A stretch of 64,000 nt of DNA from Trinickia dinghuensis (GCF_003367175.1 NZ_QRGA01000012.1:1-64000); one strand, 5' to 3'. Counted from the stretch's first letter, positions 26,440 to 36,750 are shown. A program made the numbers and translations. Notes: generated by a model not told the origin, from the sequence alone.

Positions 26440-26757
26440 TTAGAGTTCGGTGCGCAGCGATTCCAGAAACGCTTGAATGACGGCTTCGTCGCGCTTGAAA
26501 AAGCTCCACTGGCCGATCTTCTTCACCGTCACGAGCCCCGCGCTTTGCAGCGCGGCCAGGTGCGCCGATACCGTCGACTGCGATAAACCGCAGCGCGCGT
26601 TGATCTGGCCGACGCAGACGCCGCAATCGAGCGGCAGCTCTTGCTCGGGGAAGTAGGCGCCCGGCTCCTTGAGCCACGCTAGAATCTCGCGCCGCACGGG
26701 ATTGGCCAGCGCCTTGTGGATGGCGTCGATATCTATCGTCACGGTCACTATCGTCAT
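26440..26757 (-). CDS. ArsR family transcriptional regulator
   Basis: A 105-residue winged-helix repressor of the ArsR/SmtB family. The HTH is SQSTVSAHLAALQSAGLV (about residues 58-75). A Cys-x-x-Cys (DCGVC) and a third cysteine in NARCGLSQS lie just before it, so thiol or metal sensing is plausible. It precedes the flavin-dependent reductase and SDR genes and probably controls them and itself. No classical metal-resistance gene is adjacent. Confidence 0.87.
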   Translation of the reverse strand: MTIVTVTIDIDAIHKALANPVRREILAWLKEPGAYFPEQELPLDCGVCVGQINARCGLSQSTVSAHLAALQSAGLVTVKKIGQWSFFKRDEAVIQAFLESLRTEL

Positions 26758-26896
26758 TGCAAGCGGTTCGGACGATCGGGCTTCGCGCGGGTTGCGGAGA
26801 AGCAGCGGATGTCGATCGTCGTTGGTGGAATCTTATATCGCTTTTTTACGATGCGCGTAAAGACCTTGATGGCTAAGGGGGCGATCGCGGAGTGGC

Positions 26897-27556
26897 ACTC
26901 GATGGTCCCACGCTTTCTCAGAGGGCGAATGGCAACTCGTGCGCACGCTCGCCGACGGACTCGAGTACTCCAAGGGTTGGGCGCTTCCTGCGGCTCAGCG
27001 GCTGCGGTTTGTGCTGGACCTAGCCTATGCGACGGGCCTGCGCGCCAGTGAACTCGTGAACACCACGCTCCGCCATGTGGTCACTGACGAGCGCGGCGAT
27101 CATTGGCTCAAGCTCATAGGGAAAGGGCACAAGGTTGGGAAAGTGGCGCTGCCGCCGCTCGCATGGGCAGCGCTGACCCGCCATCTTCTGGAGCGACGGC
27201 TTCCGGTGACCCCGTCGAGATGGCAGCCTGAAACGCCCCTGATAGCAACCCTGGACGAGGAGGGCGAAGTCGGCATCACAGCAGTTCGGCTATGGGGGAT
27301 ATTGCGGCGTTTTTTTCACGACGCGGCAAAAGCGATTGACAGCGACCATCCCGCGCTCGCAGGCAAGCTGCTGCGGGCCAGTCCGCACTGGATGAGGCAC
27401 ACCCACGCCACACATGCGCTCGCGCGCGGAGCAGAACTGACAACCGTTCACGACAACTTGCGGCACGCCTCGATCTCCACCACGTCGATTTACCTGCACA
27501 GCGACGAGGTGAAGCGTGCGCAGCAGATGGCGGGCGCTTTTGGCGCGGGTAAATGA
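26897..27556 (+). pseudogene. Truncated tyrosine recombinase/phage-type integrase
   Basis: Only the C-terminal catalytic domain remains. The conserved residues are present: Arg in ATGLRASEL, the His-x-x-Arg box in HWMRHTHATHAL, His in RHASIS and the nucleophile Tyr in SIYLHS. The N-terminal core-binding domain is missing. The frame runs upstream of the only usable start (GTG 26939) with integrase-like sequence (FSEGEWQLVR), so the gene lost its 5' part. The 205-residue product could only be inert or a fragment. It marks the left edge of an accessory segment. Confidence 0.75.
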
Positions 27557-27673
27557 ATGCTTGGAAAGGAATCGAGCGCATGCGCCGCCAGGAAACTTTG
27601 TTGCTAGGAAATTTTCCCAGATTTCTAGTCTATCCGCCGCGCCACCGGGGGCTCGTCCTAACAAGGAACCGAG

Positions 27674-27790
27674 GTGCAGACTTTTGTGTGCGCCGACAAT
27701 AGCTGTGGACTGAAGGAACGCCTCGCGGTCGAATGCGACTCGACGACTGATGCCGAAGAGGTGTCGGATGCGGATGTCGATGTTCAATAG
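27674..27790 (+). CDS. Possible 38-residue acidic peptide
   Basis: A GTG-start frame preceded by AAGGA. It reads VQTFVCADNSCGLK and ends in an acidic tail (EEVSDADVDVQ). An in-frame stop at 27659 closes it upstream. It overlaps the next tiny frame by 23 bp. I do not recognise it; it may be the end of an older gene. Confidence 0.3.
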   Translation: MQTFVCADNSCGLKERLAVECDSTTDAEEVSDADVDVQ

Positions 27791-27899
27791 GAAATCGGTT
27801 ACCCGCGGAGAAATCGAAGGATCGATTCAGGACGTCATGCAGCGCGTGGAAGCGCGGGAGCGCTTGTTGGCGGACCGCGCGAAACTAGCTTTCGCGTAA
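27768..27899 (+). CDS. Possible 43-residue helical peptide
   Basis: An ATG frame with an AGAGG ribosome site at good spacing, reading MRMSMFNRKSVTRGEIEG and then a charged helix (QDVMQRVEARERLLADRAK). It overlaps the preceding acidic frame. No family recognised. Coding potential is plausible but unproven. Confidence 0.35.
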   Translation: MRMSMFNRKSVTRGEIEGSIQDVMQRVEARERLLADRAKLAFA

Positions 27900-28013
27900 G
27901 TAGGCAACGCGTAAGTTCCTCATGCGTAGGCTACACTGGCCTTGCAATTCGTGGCCGGCTTGGCTCGCGCACCGAAACAAACATTTCTTTTTCATCTGGT
28001 CATCATTTGTGGT

Positions 28014-28445
28014 TCACGCGGCGACGAGCCAACCTTTGTCCGTATCATGAAATACAAATTTTTCCTTTTCCTTCCGGTCAAGCTCCGCGATGCGCTCAAG
28101 GTACCCTTTCAGGCCCAAATTGCCGTCTTCCGCCTCGAGATAGATCGCGCACAGCAGACGGCCATCGGTTTCGGGGACATTTCCTTTTCGCTCCCACAGC
28201 GCTACAGCCTGTTCGGTCTTCCCTATTAGCGTAGCAAAACGTGCCTGCGACAGTCCGAGCCTTTTCCTAAGAAATCGGAATTCAGCGCCGGTCAAATGTC
28301 CTTTTAGCGCGAGCGTGCGGCCGATGACCTTGAAAAGGCCGTCAACGTCCTGCACTGCTGTTGCGACGCCGTAAGGTGTACGCCTCTTGGTATATCCATT
28401 TTCGAGCCAGATGTTATCGAGCCCGCTTTCTGTGTAGTGGTACAC
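28014..28445 (-). CDS. HTH protein, probable antitoxin partner (MqsA/HigA-like)
   Basis: A 143-residue protein. The N-terminus (MYHYTESGLDNIWLENGYT) is characteristic of a family of putative antitoxins and regulators near toxin genes. A Cro/C1-type helix-turn-helix follows (about residues 57-90, RKRLGLSQARFATLIGKTEQ). The zinc-binding CxxC pairs of true MqsA are absent. It starts 12 bp after the DUF4258 gene stop, forming a toxin-first two-gene operon. It probably binds the inverted repeat at 28782-28796. Confidence 0.75.
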   Translation of the reverse strand: MYHYTESGLDNIWLENGYTKRRTPYGVATAVQDVDGLFKVIGRTLALKGHLTGAEFRFLRKRLGLSQARFATLIGKTEQAVALWERKGNVPETDGRLLCAIYLEAEDGNLGLKGYLERIAELDRKEKEKFVFHDTDKGWLVAA

Positions 28446-28457
28446 AATAACCTCTCA

Positions 28458-28772
28458 TCAAAAAACAGTTATCACGACGACCCAATCGCCGTTCTCTGTT
28501 CGGTCAAGCGCTGCTGCAACGGAAATTTCGTCCCCTGCATTCAAACGCGTCAGCGTGCATTGCCAATTGCCATGTAAATTCGTATGTGCCGACTCCGATA
28601 CCACGCCATTTCGCAAACAATCGAACACTTGATCCGCATCGATTTTCCGCTGTCGCATCCGTAGCTTCGAGTGCGGCGTAAAAAAGACGCAGTTCGCGTC
28701 ATTCGCCGTCTCGCTAATCAGGCGGCGCAAATTCCTGTCGTTCAGGGCAAGCGGTGTAGGTTCATCGGACAT
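28458..28772 (-). CDS. DUF4258 protein, candidate toxin
   Basis: A 104-residue protein with the DUF4258 pattern: FFTPHSKLRMRQRKIDADQV and a strand-rich end WVVVITVF. DUF4258 is thought to share a small-RNase-like fold with RelE/BrnT-type toxins, and such genes often precede an HTH antitoxin, as here. The catalytic residues are not established for this family, so toxicity is inference. First gene of the pair. Confidence 0.72.
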   Translation of the reverse strand: MSDEPTPLALNDRNLRRLISETANDANCVFFTPHSKLRMRQRKIDADQVFDCLRNGVVSESAHTNLHGNWQCTLTRLNAGDEISVAAALDRTENGDWVVVITVF

Positions 28773-28781
28773 ACTCAGATC

Positions 28782-28796
28782 GGCTCAGTGTGAGCC
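28782..28796. promoter_or_regulatory. Inverted repeat in the toxin-antitoxin promoter
   Basis: GGCTCA / TGAGCC with a 3-bp centre lies 10 bp before the DUF4258 start and just downstream of the AT-rich -10 region of the minus-strand promoter (AATATTAT, about 28797-28804). A -35-like TTGACT is at 28825-28830. The position suits an autoregulatory operator for the HTH protein. Confidence 0.6.
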
Positions 28797-28830
28797 CCAT
28801 AATATTTACTGGTCGATGCGGAAAAGTCAA

Positions 28831-29521
28831 GTAAGAAGCCACGTTCATCGCATACGGCGACCCAGGTTCCTCCGGCTATCGCACCGGTGGCACCGTGCCG
28901 TGCCGCCGCTTCCCGGGGGAGCGGTTATTTGACCGCGACGATGCGGTTGCAAGTGCCACGATTTCATGTGGCCCGGAGGGACTGTGTATCTTCCTGTTCC
29001 ACCTTGGAAGCCCAGCCGGACTTGGCGGTTCGCAACAGAATCTTTTGTTTCGTCGCGCGCTCGATCGCATTGATCCGCTCAACAGCGGACGCGATCGGTG
29101 CACTCCCCCCCTCATCACACCTCCGTCATTCGAAACTTTGCGATACAGGCGTGGCCGAAATCGCAACGCCAACGTGCGCGACGTGTTTGAACATAGCAAC
29201 CCGTCGCCGCCTGGCAGCTTGCCATCGGCGCTGTGCCGCAGTTCAGTCGATGCGAAAAATCAGACGATGCCCGAGTTGAGGTCGTTGAGCGACGCGGTAC
29301 GGCCATGCCAGGGGTGTAAACGTTCTCTTTTCGCATTCGATCTTTCTCGATTTTGATCTTTCCCGATAAATTGGTAAGCTCCAGCGGCGGTGCTTTCAGC
29401 AACTGCAGTGCTGAAAGTTTTCACGGGGCCGCTAATGCCGAATAGGTAGACACCTTACGGAACCATGCCCTATGAAGGCAGCGCGGGCTTTGCAACGCGA
29501 TGGAGACATTCCGAGGAAAAG
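28831..29521. other. About 690 bp without a recognisable gene
   Basis: Short frames on both strands are unlike known proteins and contain many Ser, Arg and Pro codons typical of non-coding GC-rich DNA. The stretch separates the toxin-antitoxin-like pair from the catalase-LodA gene and should hold the promoter of the latter in its AT-rich end (about 29320-29390). Possibly a degraded remnant. Confidence 0.4.
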
Positions 29522-32449
29522 ATGGAGAAGAAGAAAAACGTCATTCCCCCATGCTTTACCAAGCGCAATGAGAGCGCGAATCGCCTGACCGAACTATTCG
29601 TGGACGTTGCGCAAGAGCGCCGCATTAAGAACGGCCAACGGCCGGCGGAGCGCGCGGTATTCCGCAAATTGCACGGGGTCGCTCACGGGCGCCTCGAAAT
29701 GCTCGAGCAGATTCCCAAGGAGTTGAAGGTCGGTGTCTTCGCGCATGACCGCCTCGACGCGTGGGTTCGCTTCTCCAGCGACACTGCGCCCAATTTGCCG
29801 GATCTGGCGTCGACGCTCGGCGTCGGCATCAAGTTGTTCGGCGTTCCGGGCCCCAAGGCACTGGGCGAGGACGGCGACACGTGCGACTTCATCATGCAGA
29901 ACCACCCGGTGTTTTTCGTCGACACCGCGGAGGAAATGGTGGCTTTCACCTACGCGGGCGTCGTCGCGAACGATTATCCGGGCTATCTGAAGGAGCACCC
30001 TGAAACAAATCGGATTTTGAAGGCGATGGCCAAGGTAGAGGGGAGCGTGCTCACCGCTAGCTACTGGGCCATTCTGCCGTTCCACGCAGGCGAAAAGCAG
30101 TACGTGAAGTACCGGCTGGAGCCGGAAACGCCGCCGGAGAACGTGGCCAATAACGAAAGCGATTATCTGGCGACAGACATGCGCCGGCGTCTTGAGGAGC
30201 GCGAGTACCGCTTTCGCTTCATGGTCCAGGTGCGGACGAATGCGAAGTCGATGCCGCTCGACAAGGCAACCGTGGAATGGCCCGAATCGCAAAGTCCGTT
30301 TGTCCAAGTGGGCACGCTCGTCCTGCCGCGTCAGGATATTTGCGTCCGCGGGCAGGCGGAATACGGCCAAGCGTTGAGTTTCAATATTTGGCGAGTCCCG
30401 GAATCGCAGCGGCCCGTCGGCTCGATCGCCGAGGCCCGTAAAGTCGTCTATGCGGCGGGGGCGCGTGCTCGGCATGAAGCGAATGGCCAGCCGCTCGAGG
30501 ATCCTTCCGCACCGCGTCCCGCATCCGCATCATCCGCGCCGCTCGACACCTGCATCGTCAAGGCGGTGATCTATCCGTCGATCGGCGTGGCCCGTGTCGG
30601 GACCAGCCCCGACGAGTGGTTCGTCGGGCCCGAGGTGCCGAATCCGCTTCCGCATCCGCCCGGCTTTTATCGCGACAAGAAGAAGCGGCTCAAGCGCGAG
30701 GCGGCGCGCTTTCGCGTCTACGGCGTCAATGCAAAGGGCGAAATCGTCAAAGAGCTCGATGCGTCCAACGCCAAGATCGAATGGCATGTGCAACTCGCGA
30801 ACACGAAAGCTGCCTGGTATGGCTTTCAATTGGCCCAGGACATTCCCGAGGCTGCCTCCGCGCCGCCCACGACGCTCCGCAATCCGGGCGTGCAGGGCCG
30901 TGCTTCGCTCGCCATCACGCCGAAAGCCTGCAAGGTCAAGGGTGCGTCCGCCAAGCCTCAGTGCTTCGACGACGGCCAATTCATGGGCAAACGCGTCTAT
31001 CTCGGCGAGATCCGCACGGACGAGCAGGGGAATCTGCTCGTGCTCGGCGGTCATGGCGTATCGGCGTCTTATGACGGGAGCCGGGCGATCACGTTTGCCA
31101 ACAACGAAGGGTGGCACGACGATGTCTCCGACGGCCCGGTCACGGCAAGCGTCGAATACGACGGGCAATCGCTGATGGTGACCCCCTCGTGGGTCGTGGT
31201 CGCGCCACCGAACTACGGTCCGCAACGCAAGTCGGTGCGCACAATGTGGGACCTGATGCGTGACGTCGCCATCACGAACGGCTTGCTGCCCATGCCCGAC
31301 AGGCCCAGCTTCACAAAGGAGATTCTGCCTATTTTCGAGCGGCTCAACGGATTGCAGTGGGTCAACGCGGGCTTTGCCGCGGGATTCGGCTGGAAGGGCG
31401 CGGTGGATTTGACGAGCCCCGAAACGCTGGCCCGCCTCTCGAGCGCGAGCGGCGCGTATGTCGAGCTGCGGCGCACCGTGGCTTTGCAGTTCCGCAACTA
31501 TGAGGTCGACGCCTGGTCGCCCAAGCCTTGGCCTTGGCTGTATGGGGATGCCATGGCGATACCGGCCGCTAAAACGCCGCGACAAAACTCGATGCTGACG
31601 GAAACGCAGCTTGCGATGCTGGAGGAGTGGGCCGAAGGCAATTTCATCGAGGACTACGATCCGAACTCGCGCCCGCCCGCGGATCTGTCCGAAGTGCCGC
31701 TCGCGCAGCGCGGCGATGTGCTGACGCAAGCAGCACTCGAATTCTGTCTGGCCGATGCGTTTCATCCCGGCTGCGAGATGACTTGGCCGGTCAGGTCGGC
31801 GCGCATGTACATGGCGCCGTTTCGCTTCCTTCATGCGCCCGAGGGATGGATCGCCCCGAATCCGAGCGAGGTCTTCACGAGCGATAGCTTAGGCCTTCCC
31901 AACGGCCCCTTGGCCGGCCAACAGGCGGGTGGCATCACCCGCTGGATGGCCGTGCCGTGGCAAACCGACACGGCGAGTTGCCGATCCGGTTACGACAAAT
32001 CCTACGATCCGTACGTCCCGGCGTTCTGGCCGGCACGGGTGCCGAATCAGGTGCTCACGAAGCAGAACTACGAGATAGTGATGGACGAGAAACGGCCGCT
32101 GGGCGAACGGCTCGCCGCGTTCGCCAATCGGGCCGCGTGGGTCGAGCCGCTCGGTTCGACGAGCTACACGCAGCAGATCAACAACATGATCGCCCACTTC
32201 GATCGCCTCGGCGTCGTGGAAGTGCGTGAGGGGCCGTCGGATCGAGCGCATTTTCCGGCGGTTGTCGAAGTGGAAGATCAGCACGTTCCCATTCACGACG
32301 TCGATCTGGCAGGCCACGTCGCTCACCACGACCGTCATCTGCTTGAAACAGCGGTTCAGGTCGGAACGATGCCGCATGCCAGTGCGGAGTCGGTCGACAT
32401 CATGACGATTGAGAAAGTGCGCCGTTTCCCTCGCGGGCTGCTAAGTTGA
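29522..32449 (+). CDS. Catalase-like domain fused to LodA-family quinoprotein oxidase
   Basis: A 975-residue two-domain protein. Residues about 20-326 form a heme-catalase-like domain: KLHGVAHG with the candidate distal His (H55), RFSS (83-86), and DFIMQNHPVFFV with N127 matching the catalase Asn. The proximal heme Tyr was not confirmed. Residues about 345-910 match LodA-type oxidases, which use a cysteine-tryptophylquinone to oxidise the epsilon-amino group of lysine (or another amine) and make H2O2. Candidate cofactor residues are C742/C751 (FCLADAFHPGCEMTW) and W808/W813 (RWMAVPWQTD). A His-rich tail follows. ATG 29522 has a strong GAGGAAAAG site; an upstream in-frame ATG (29465) lacks one. 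The stop overlaps the next gene. Confidence 0.8.
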   Translation: MEKKKNVIPPCFTKRNESANRLTELFVDVAQERRIKNGQRPAERAVFRKLHGVAHGRLEMLEQIPKELKVGVFAHDRLDAWVRFSSDTAPNLPDLASTLGVGIKLFGVPGPKALGEDGDTCDFIMQNHPVFFVDTAEEMVAFTYAGVVANDYPGYLKEHPETNRILKAMAKVEGSVLTASYWAILPFHAGEKQYVKYRLEPETPPENVANNESDYLATDMRRRLEEREYRFRFMVQVRTNAKSMPLDKATVEWPESQSPFVQVGTLVLPRQDICVRGQAEYGQALSFNIWRVPESQRPVGSIAEARKVVYAAGARARHEANGQPLEDPSAPRPASASSAPLDTCIVKAVIYPSIGVARVGTSPDEWFVGPEVPNPLPHPPGFYRDKKKRLKREAARFRVYGVNAKGEIVKELDASNAKIEWHVQLANTKAAWYGFQLAQDIPEAASAPPTTLRNPGVQGRASLAITPKACKVKGASAKPQCFDDGQFMGKRVYLGEIRTDEQGNLLVLGGHGVSASYDGSRAITFANNEGWHDDVSDGPVTASVEYDGQSLMVTPSWVVVAPPNYGPQRKSVRTMWDLMRDVAITNGLLPMPDRPSFTKEILPIFERLNGLQWVNAGFAAGFGWKGAVDLTSPETLARLSSASGAYVELRRTVALQFRNYEVDAWSPKPWPWLYGDAMAIPAAKTPRQNSMLTETQLAMLEEWAEGNFIEDYDPNSRPPADLSEVPLAQRGDVLTQAALEFCLADAFHPGCEMTWPVRSARMYMAPFRFLHAPEGWIAPNPSEVFTSDSLGLPNGPLAGQQAGGITRWMAVPWQTDTASCRSGYDKSYDPYVPAFWPARVPNQVLTKQNYEIVMDEKRPLGERLAAFANRAAWVEPLGSTSYTQQINNMIAHFDRLGVVEVREGPSDRAHFPAVVEVEDQHVPIHDVDLAGHVAHHDRHLLETAVQVGTMPHASAESVDIMTIEKVRRFPRGLLS

Positions 32450-33567
32450 GTGTTCAGCCCGAGCTTACGGCGGATGTGGTGGTGATCGGCGCCGGCCCCG
32501 CCGGTTCGATCGCCGCCCTCAACCTTGCGCCGTTCATGCGTGTGCTCGTCGTCGACAAAGGCGGCGAGCACGCCGAGCGTATCGGCGAGAACTTGCCGGC
32601 CGCGGCTAATCGTCTGTTGCACGACATGGGGTTGTATGAGGACTTCGTCGCACAAGGTCATCTGCTGTCCCGGCATATGCGCAGCGCCTGGGGCGATTCG
32701 GCTATTTGGGAGACGGACGCGATACGCAATCTCGATGGTCCCGGCTGGCACTTGGATCGTTGCCGGTTCGACGCTTGGTTGCGCGCGGCGGCTCGCCGGC
32801 GCGGGGCAGCGATCGTCGACGATACGGCCGTGCGAGGCATCGACCGGCGCGATGAGCAGCACGATGCGTGGCGTCTCGAACTGATGCGAGGCGGCCGTGA
32901 GCTCACGGCCGACGCACGATGGGTCATCGACGCCAGCGGGCGGCGTGCAGTGCTGGCTCGCCGATTCGGCGGCGGGCGCGAACCGCGCGATCGTCTGGTG
33001 TGTGGCTGGATATTCGGGAAGGACACGGCCGAGGTTTCGGAAGAGGGCGACGCGAACGAGTTGCATGCGGAGCGCGGGGGCTGGTGGTACACGTCTTCCC
33101 TGCCGGATCGCGGCCGTGTGCTCGCCTTTTATACCGACGCGGATCTTCCGGATGCGTCCAGCGCGCATTCGCGCGATGGGTTGCTGGCGCGGGTCCAGAG
33201 CGTTCCCGAGCTTGCCGGTCGTCTTGCCTATTGCGGTTTTCAGCCGAACGAGCGCTACGGATTTTGCGCGGCCCATACGGCGACGCAGGACGCGGTTGCC
33301 GGTCCCGGCTGGCTCGCCGTGGGCGATGCCGCGCTGGCGTTCGACCCGTTATCGTCGCAGGGTTTGTTCAATGCCCTCTATACCGGGCTTGCCGGCGCAG
33401 ACGCAGTCTATCGGCGCTCGGTCGAAGCCAGTGCCTCTGCATTCGATGAGTACCGGCGGCAAATCGAAGGGATTCGGGAGGCATACGTCAAGAATCTGCT
33501 CGCCTGCTATCAACTCGAATCCCGATGGGGCGACATGCCGTTTTGGCGGCGCAGGAGAGCGGGGTAG
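32446..33567 (+). CDS. LodB-like FAD-dependent maturation protein
   Basis: A 373-residue flavoprotein with the FAD motif VVIGAGPAGSIAALNLA at the N-terminus and a GDAALAFDPLSSQG motif near residue 300, of the tryptophan-halogenase/geranylgeranyl-reductase-like group. LodB proteins of this kind are needed to build the quinone cofactor of LodA. The TTG start overlaps the preceding stop (TTGA), so translation is coupled and the two genes form one unit. The overlap and family match support a maturase role rather than an independent oxidoreductase. Confidence 0.8.
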   Translation: MSVQPELTADVVVIGAGPAGSIAALNLAPFMRVLVVDKGGEHAERIGENLPAAANRLLHDMGLYEDFVAQGHLLSRHMRSAWGDSAIWETDAIRNLDGPGWHLDRCRFDAWLRAAARRRGAAIVDDTAVRGIDRRDEQHDAWRLELMRGGRELTADARWVIDASGRRAVLARRFGGGREPRDRLVCGWIFGKDTAEVSEEGDANELHAERGGWWYTSSLPDRGRVLAFYTDADLPDASSAHSRDGLLARVQSVPELAGRLAYCGFQPNERYGFCAAHTATQDAVAGPGWLAVGDAALAFDPLSSQGLFNALYTGLAGADAVYRRSVEASASAFDEYRRQIEGIREAYVKNLLACYQLESRWGDMPFWRRRRAG

Positions 33568-33647
33568 TGGTCGGATGGGCTTCCCCGTCTGCATCGGCGT
33601 GTGAAGCCTGGCGCGCCCTTGCTGCCGTAGCGGTAACCGGAGGCGGT

Positions 33648-34053
33648 ATGACGCGGAGTGCGCGGCGCATCCCGTGTCGCTGTAGAGATCTGCTCGCAAG
33701 GGGCGAAAGCTTCGCATTCGAAACGACTTTGGCGGGGTGCCATGAGATCGAAGTGATGCGGCAGGCGGCTGCTCGCAGCTAAAAGGTCAATCTCGTCTTC
33801 ATTGCCCTTGGCACCCAGGATCTGTCGATTGGCCGTATTGTTCAGCGCGTGCTGGGCGGCGGACACAACATCCCCTCGGCGGACGTCAAACGCAGGTACG
33901 AGCGTAGTTTGGCGAGCCTCCCCGTGGCCTTGCGCCTGGGCTGATAGGGCATTCCTGATCGATAACGCCCTGGCGCGGCCACGCGTGTTGGTGTCCATCG
34001 AGGCAAACAAGCTCAAACGCGTCGCCCGCGATTTGACTGTATGGGCGCGATCG
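33648..34053 (+). pseudogene. Broken zeta-toxin family gene
   Basis: Three pieces of one zeta-type kinase can be read. RDLLARGESFAFETTLAG (first part) runs to an in-frame TAA at 33780-33782. The same frame continues KVNLVFIALGTQDLSIGR and on to RSLASLPVALRLG, then a TGA at 33942-33944. A shift near 33940 restores ADRAFLIDNALARPRVL in another frame. The N-terminal Walker A part (GPNGAGKS type) is missing. The gene therefore has a 5' loss, one nonsense mutation and one frameshift, and cannot make an active toxin. No epsilon-like antitoxin was seen. Confidence 0.75.
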
Positions 34054-35750
<1,697 letters not shown>

Positions 35751-35784
35751 TCGGTGTACTCGGCCGTTTAGCGCCGGTGACAGA

Positions 35785-35807
35785 GGCGCCCCGCGAGCCG
35801 GGGCGCC
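35785..35807 (+). terminator. Hairpin terminator after the aldehyde dehydrogenase
   Basis: A perfect 8-bp GC stem (GGCGCCCC / GGGGCGCC) with a 7-nt loop begins 35 bp after the stop codon and is followed by TTGTT. It looks like an intrinsic terminator. Confidence 0.68.
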
Positions 35808-36011
35808 TTGTTCGCGCGCGATTCGCACGTGTGGTGCGTGCTCTCGCGTCGCGAGCAGGTTCAAATCAATTGGATGAAAGCCGCGTGATTCTCATCATGA
35901 AGAGCGGAATCCACCATCATTCGTCTAATTGCGCCACTAAATAGCCCGAAATCGCTCCACATCAAGCGGCAAAATATCACTTCCTAAACACGAAATGATA
36001 TCGAGGCTGCC

Positions 36012-36650
36012 GTGATTTCCGCCGACTTGCTCATTGCCTACATCGTCGCGCTCATCGTCGTCTTTGCGATGCCGGGCCCCGACATGGCGTTGATTCTCCA
36101 AACGAGCATCGCGCAAGGCCCGCGCAGAGGGCTGACCGCGGCGGGCGGCCTGGGCGTATCACGGGCGACCCACGTGACGCTCTCCGCATGCGGTGTCGCA
36201 GCGCTCCTCAAGGAAGCGCCTTGGCTGTATGAAATCGTTCGCTACGGTGGCGCGGCCTACCTCGGCTATATCGCGATTCAAATCTTTCGTTCGCCCGTTT
36301 TCGCGGTGCAGGCGAACGGCGAGAGTGCAGCCTCGGCCGAGGCGGGCGGTGCGCTGCGCCAGACGTTCCTCAAAGGCTTGTTGACGAATCTGCTCAACCC
36401 CAAGGCGCTCTTGTTCTGTTCCGTTCTGTTGCCGCAATTCATCCGTCCGGCCGCCGGGCCCGTGGTGCTGCAAGTGACGCAACTGGGCATCCTCTTGGTG
36501 ATCGTGGGAGCGTGCTTCGATGCACTCTACGCGCTCGGCGCCGCGCGCATCTCGACCGTGCTGCGCAAGTATCCGCTTGCGCAAACGCTGCAGCGCTGGA
36601 CCTTCTCCGCCGCGTTGATCGGCTTCGCCCTGCGCCTTTCGTTCGATTGA
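36012..36650 (+). CDS. LysE family amino-acid exporter
   Basis: A 212-residue inner-membrane exporter of the LysE/RhtB family with about six hydrophobic helices. The family motif is FAMPGPDMALILQTSIAQG at the N-terminus, and NPKALLFCSVLLPQFI in the middle. The substrate is an amino acid or derivative, not predictable from sequence. The start is GTG, with GAGG nearby. It lies two operons away from the lysine-oxidase-like gene; a functional link is not shown. Confidence 0.9.
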   Translation: MISADLLIAYIVALIVVFAMPGPDMALILQTSIAQGPRRGLTAAGGLGVSRATHVTLSACGVAALLKEAPWLYEIVRYGGAAYLGYIAIQIFRSPVFAVQANGESAASAEAGGALRQTFLKGLLTNLLNPKALLFCSVLLPQFIRPAAGPVVLQVTQLGILLVIVGACFDALYALGAARISTVLRKYPLAQTLQRWTFSAALIGFALRLSFD

Positions 36651-36750
36651 CGGCTAGCGTCCCGCCGGCTTGGCGGGGCGGGGCGGCGCGCGCCTCGACC
36701 CCGATGCCCCGCCGCCCGCGAGACGCCATTTCGGCTAGGCCATGTTTCGG

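Larger units (their letters stand above)
27557..28013. other. Accessory segment with two tiny candidate ORFs
   Basis: Apart from the two small frames listed separately, no gene is visible. Base composition is more AT-rich (about 27590-27640) than the surrounding genome, as expected for acquired DNA. No tRNA and no obvious attachment repeat was found. Confidence 0.4.

Noticed and set aside
27290-27787. A 165-residue minus-strand frame over the integrase remnant
   Set aside because: It is antisense to the integrase catalytic domain and shows no homology features.
28876-29356. Short frames on both strands in the gap before the LodA-like gene
   Set aside because: No motifs, no good starts, and composition typical of non-coding DNA.
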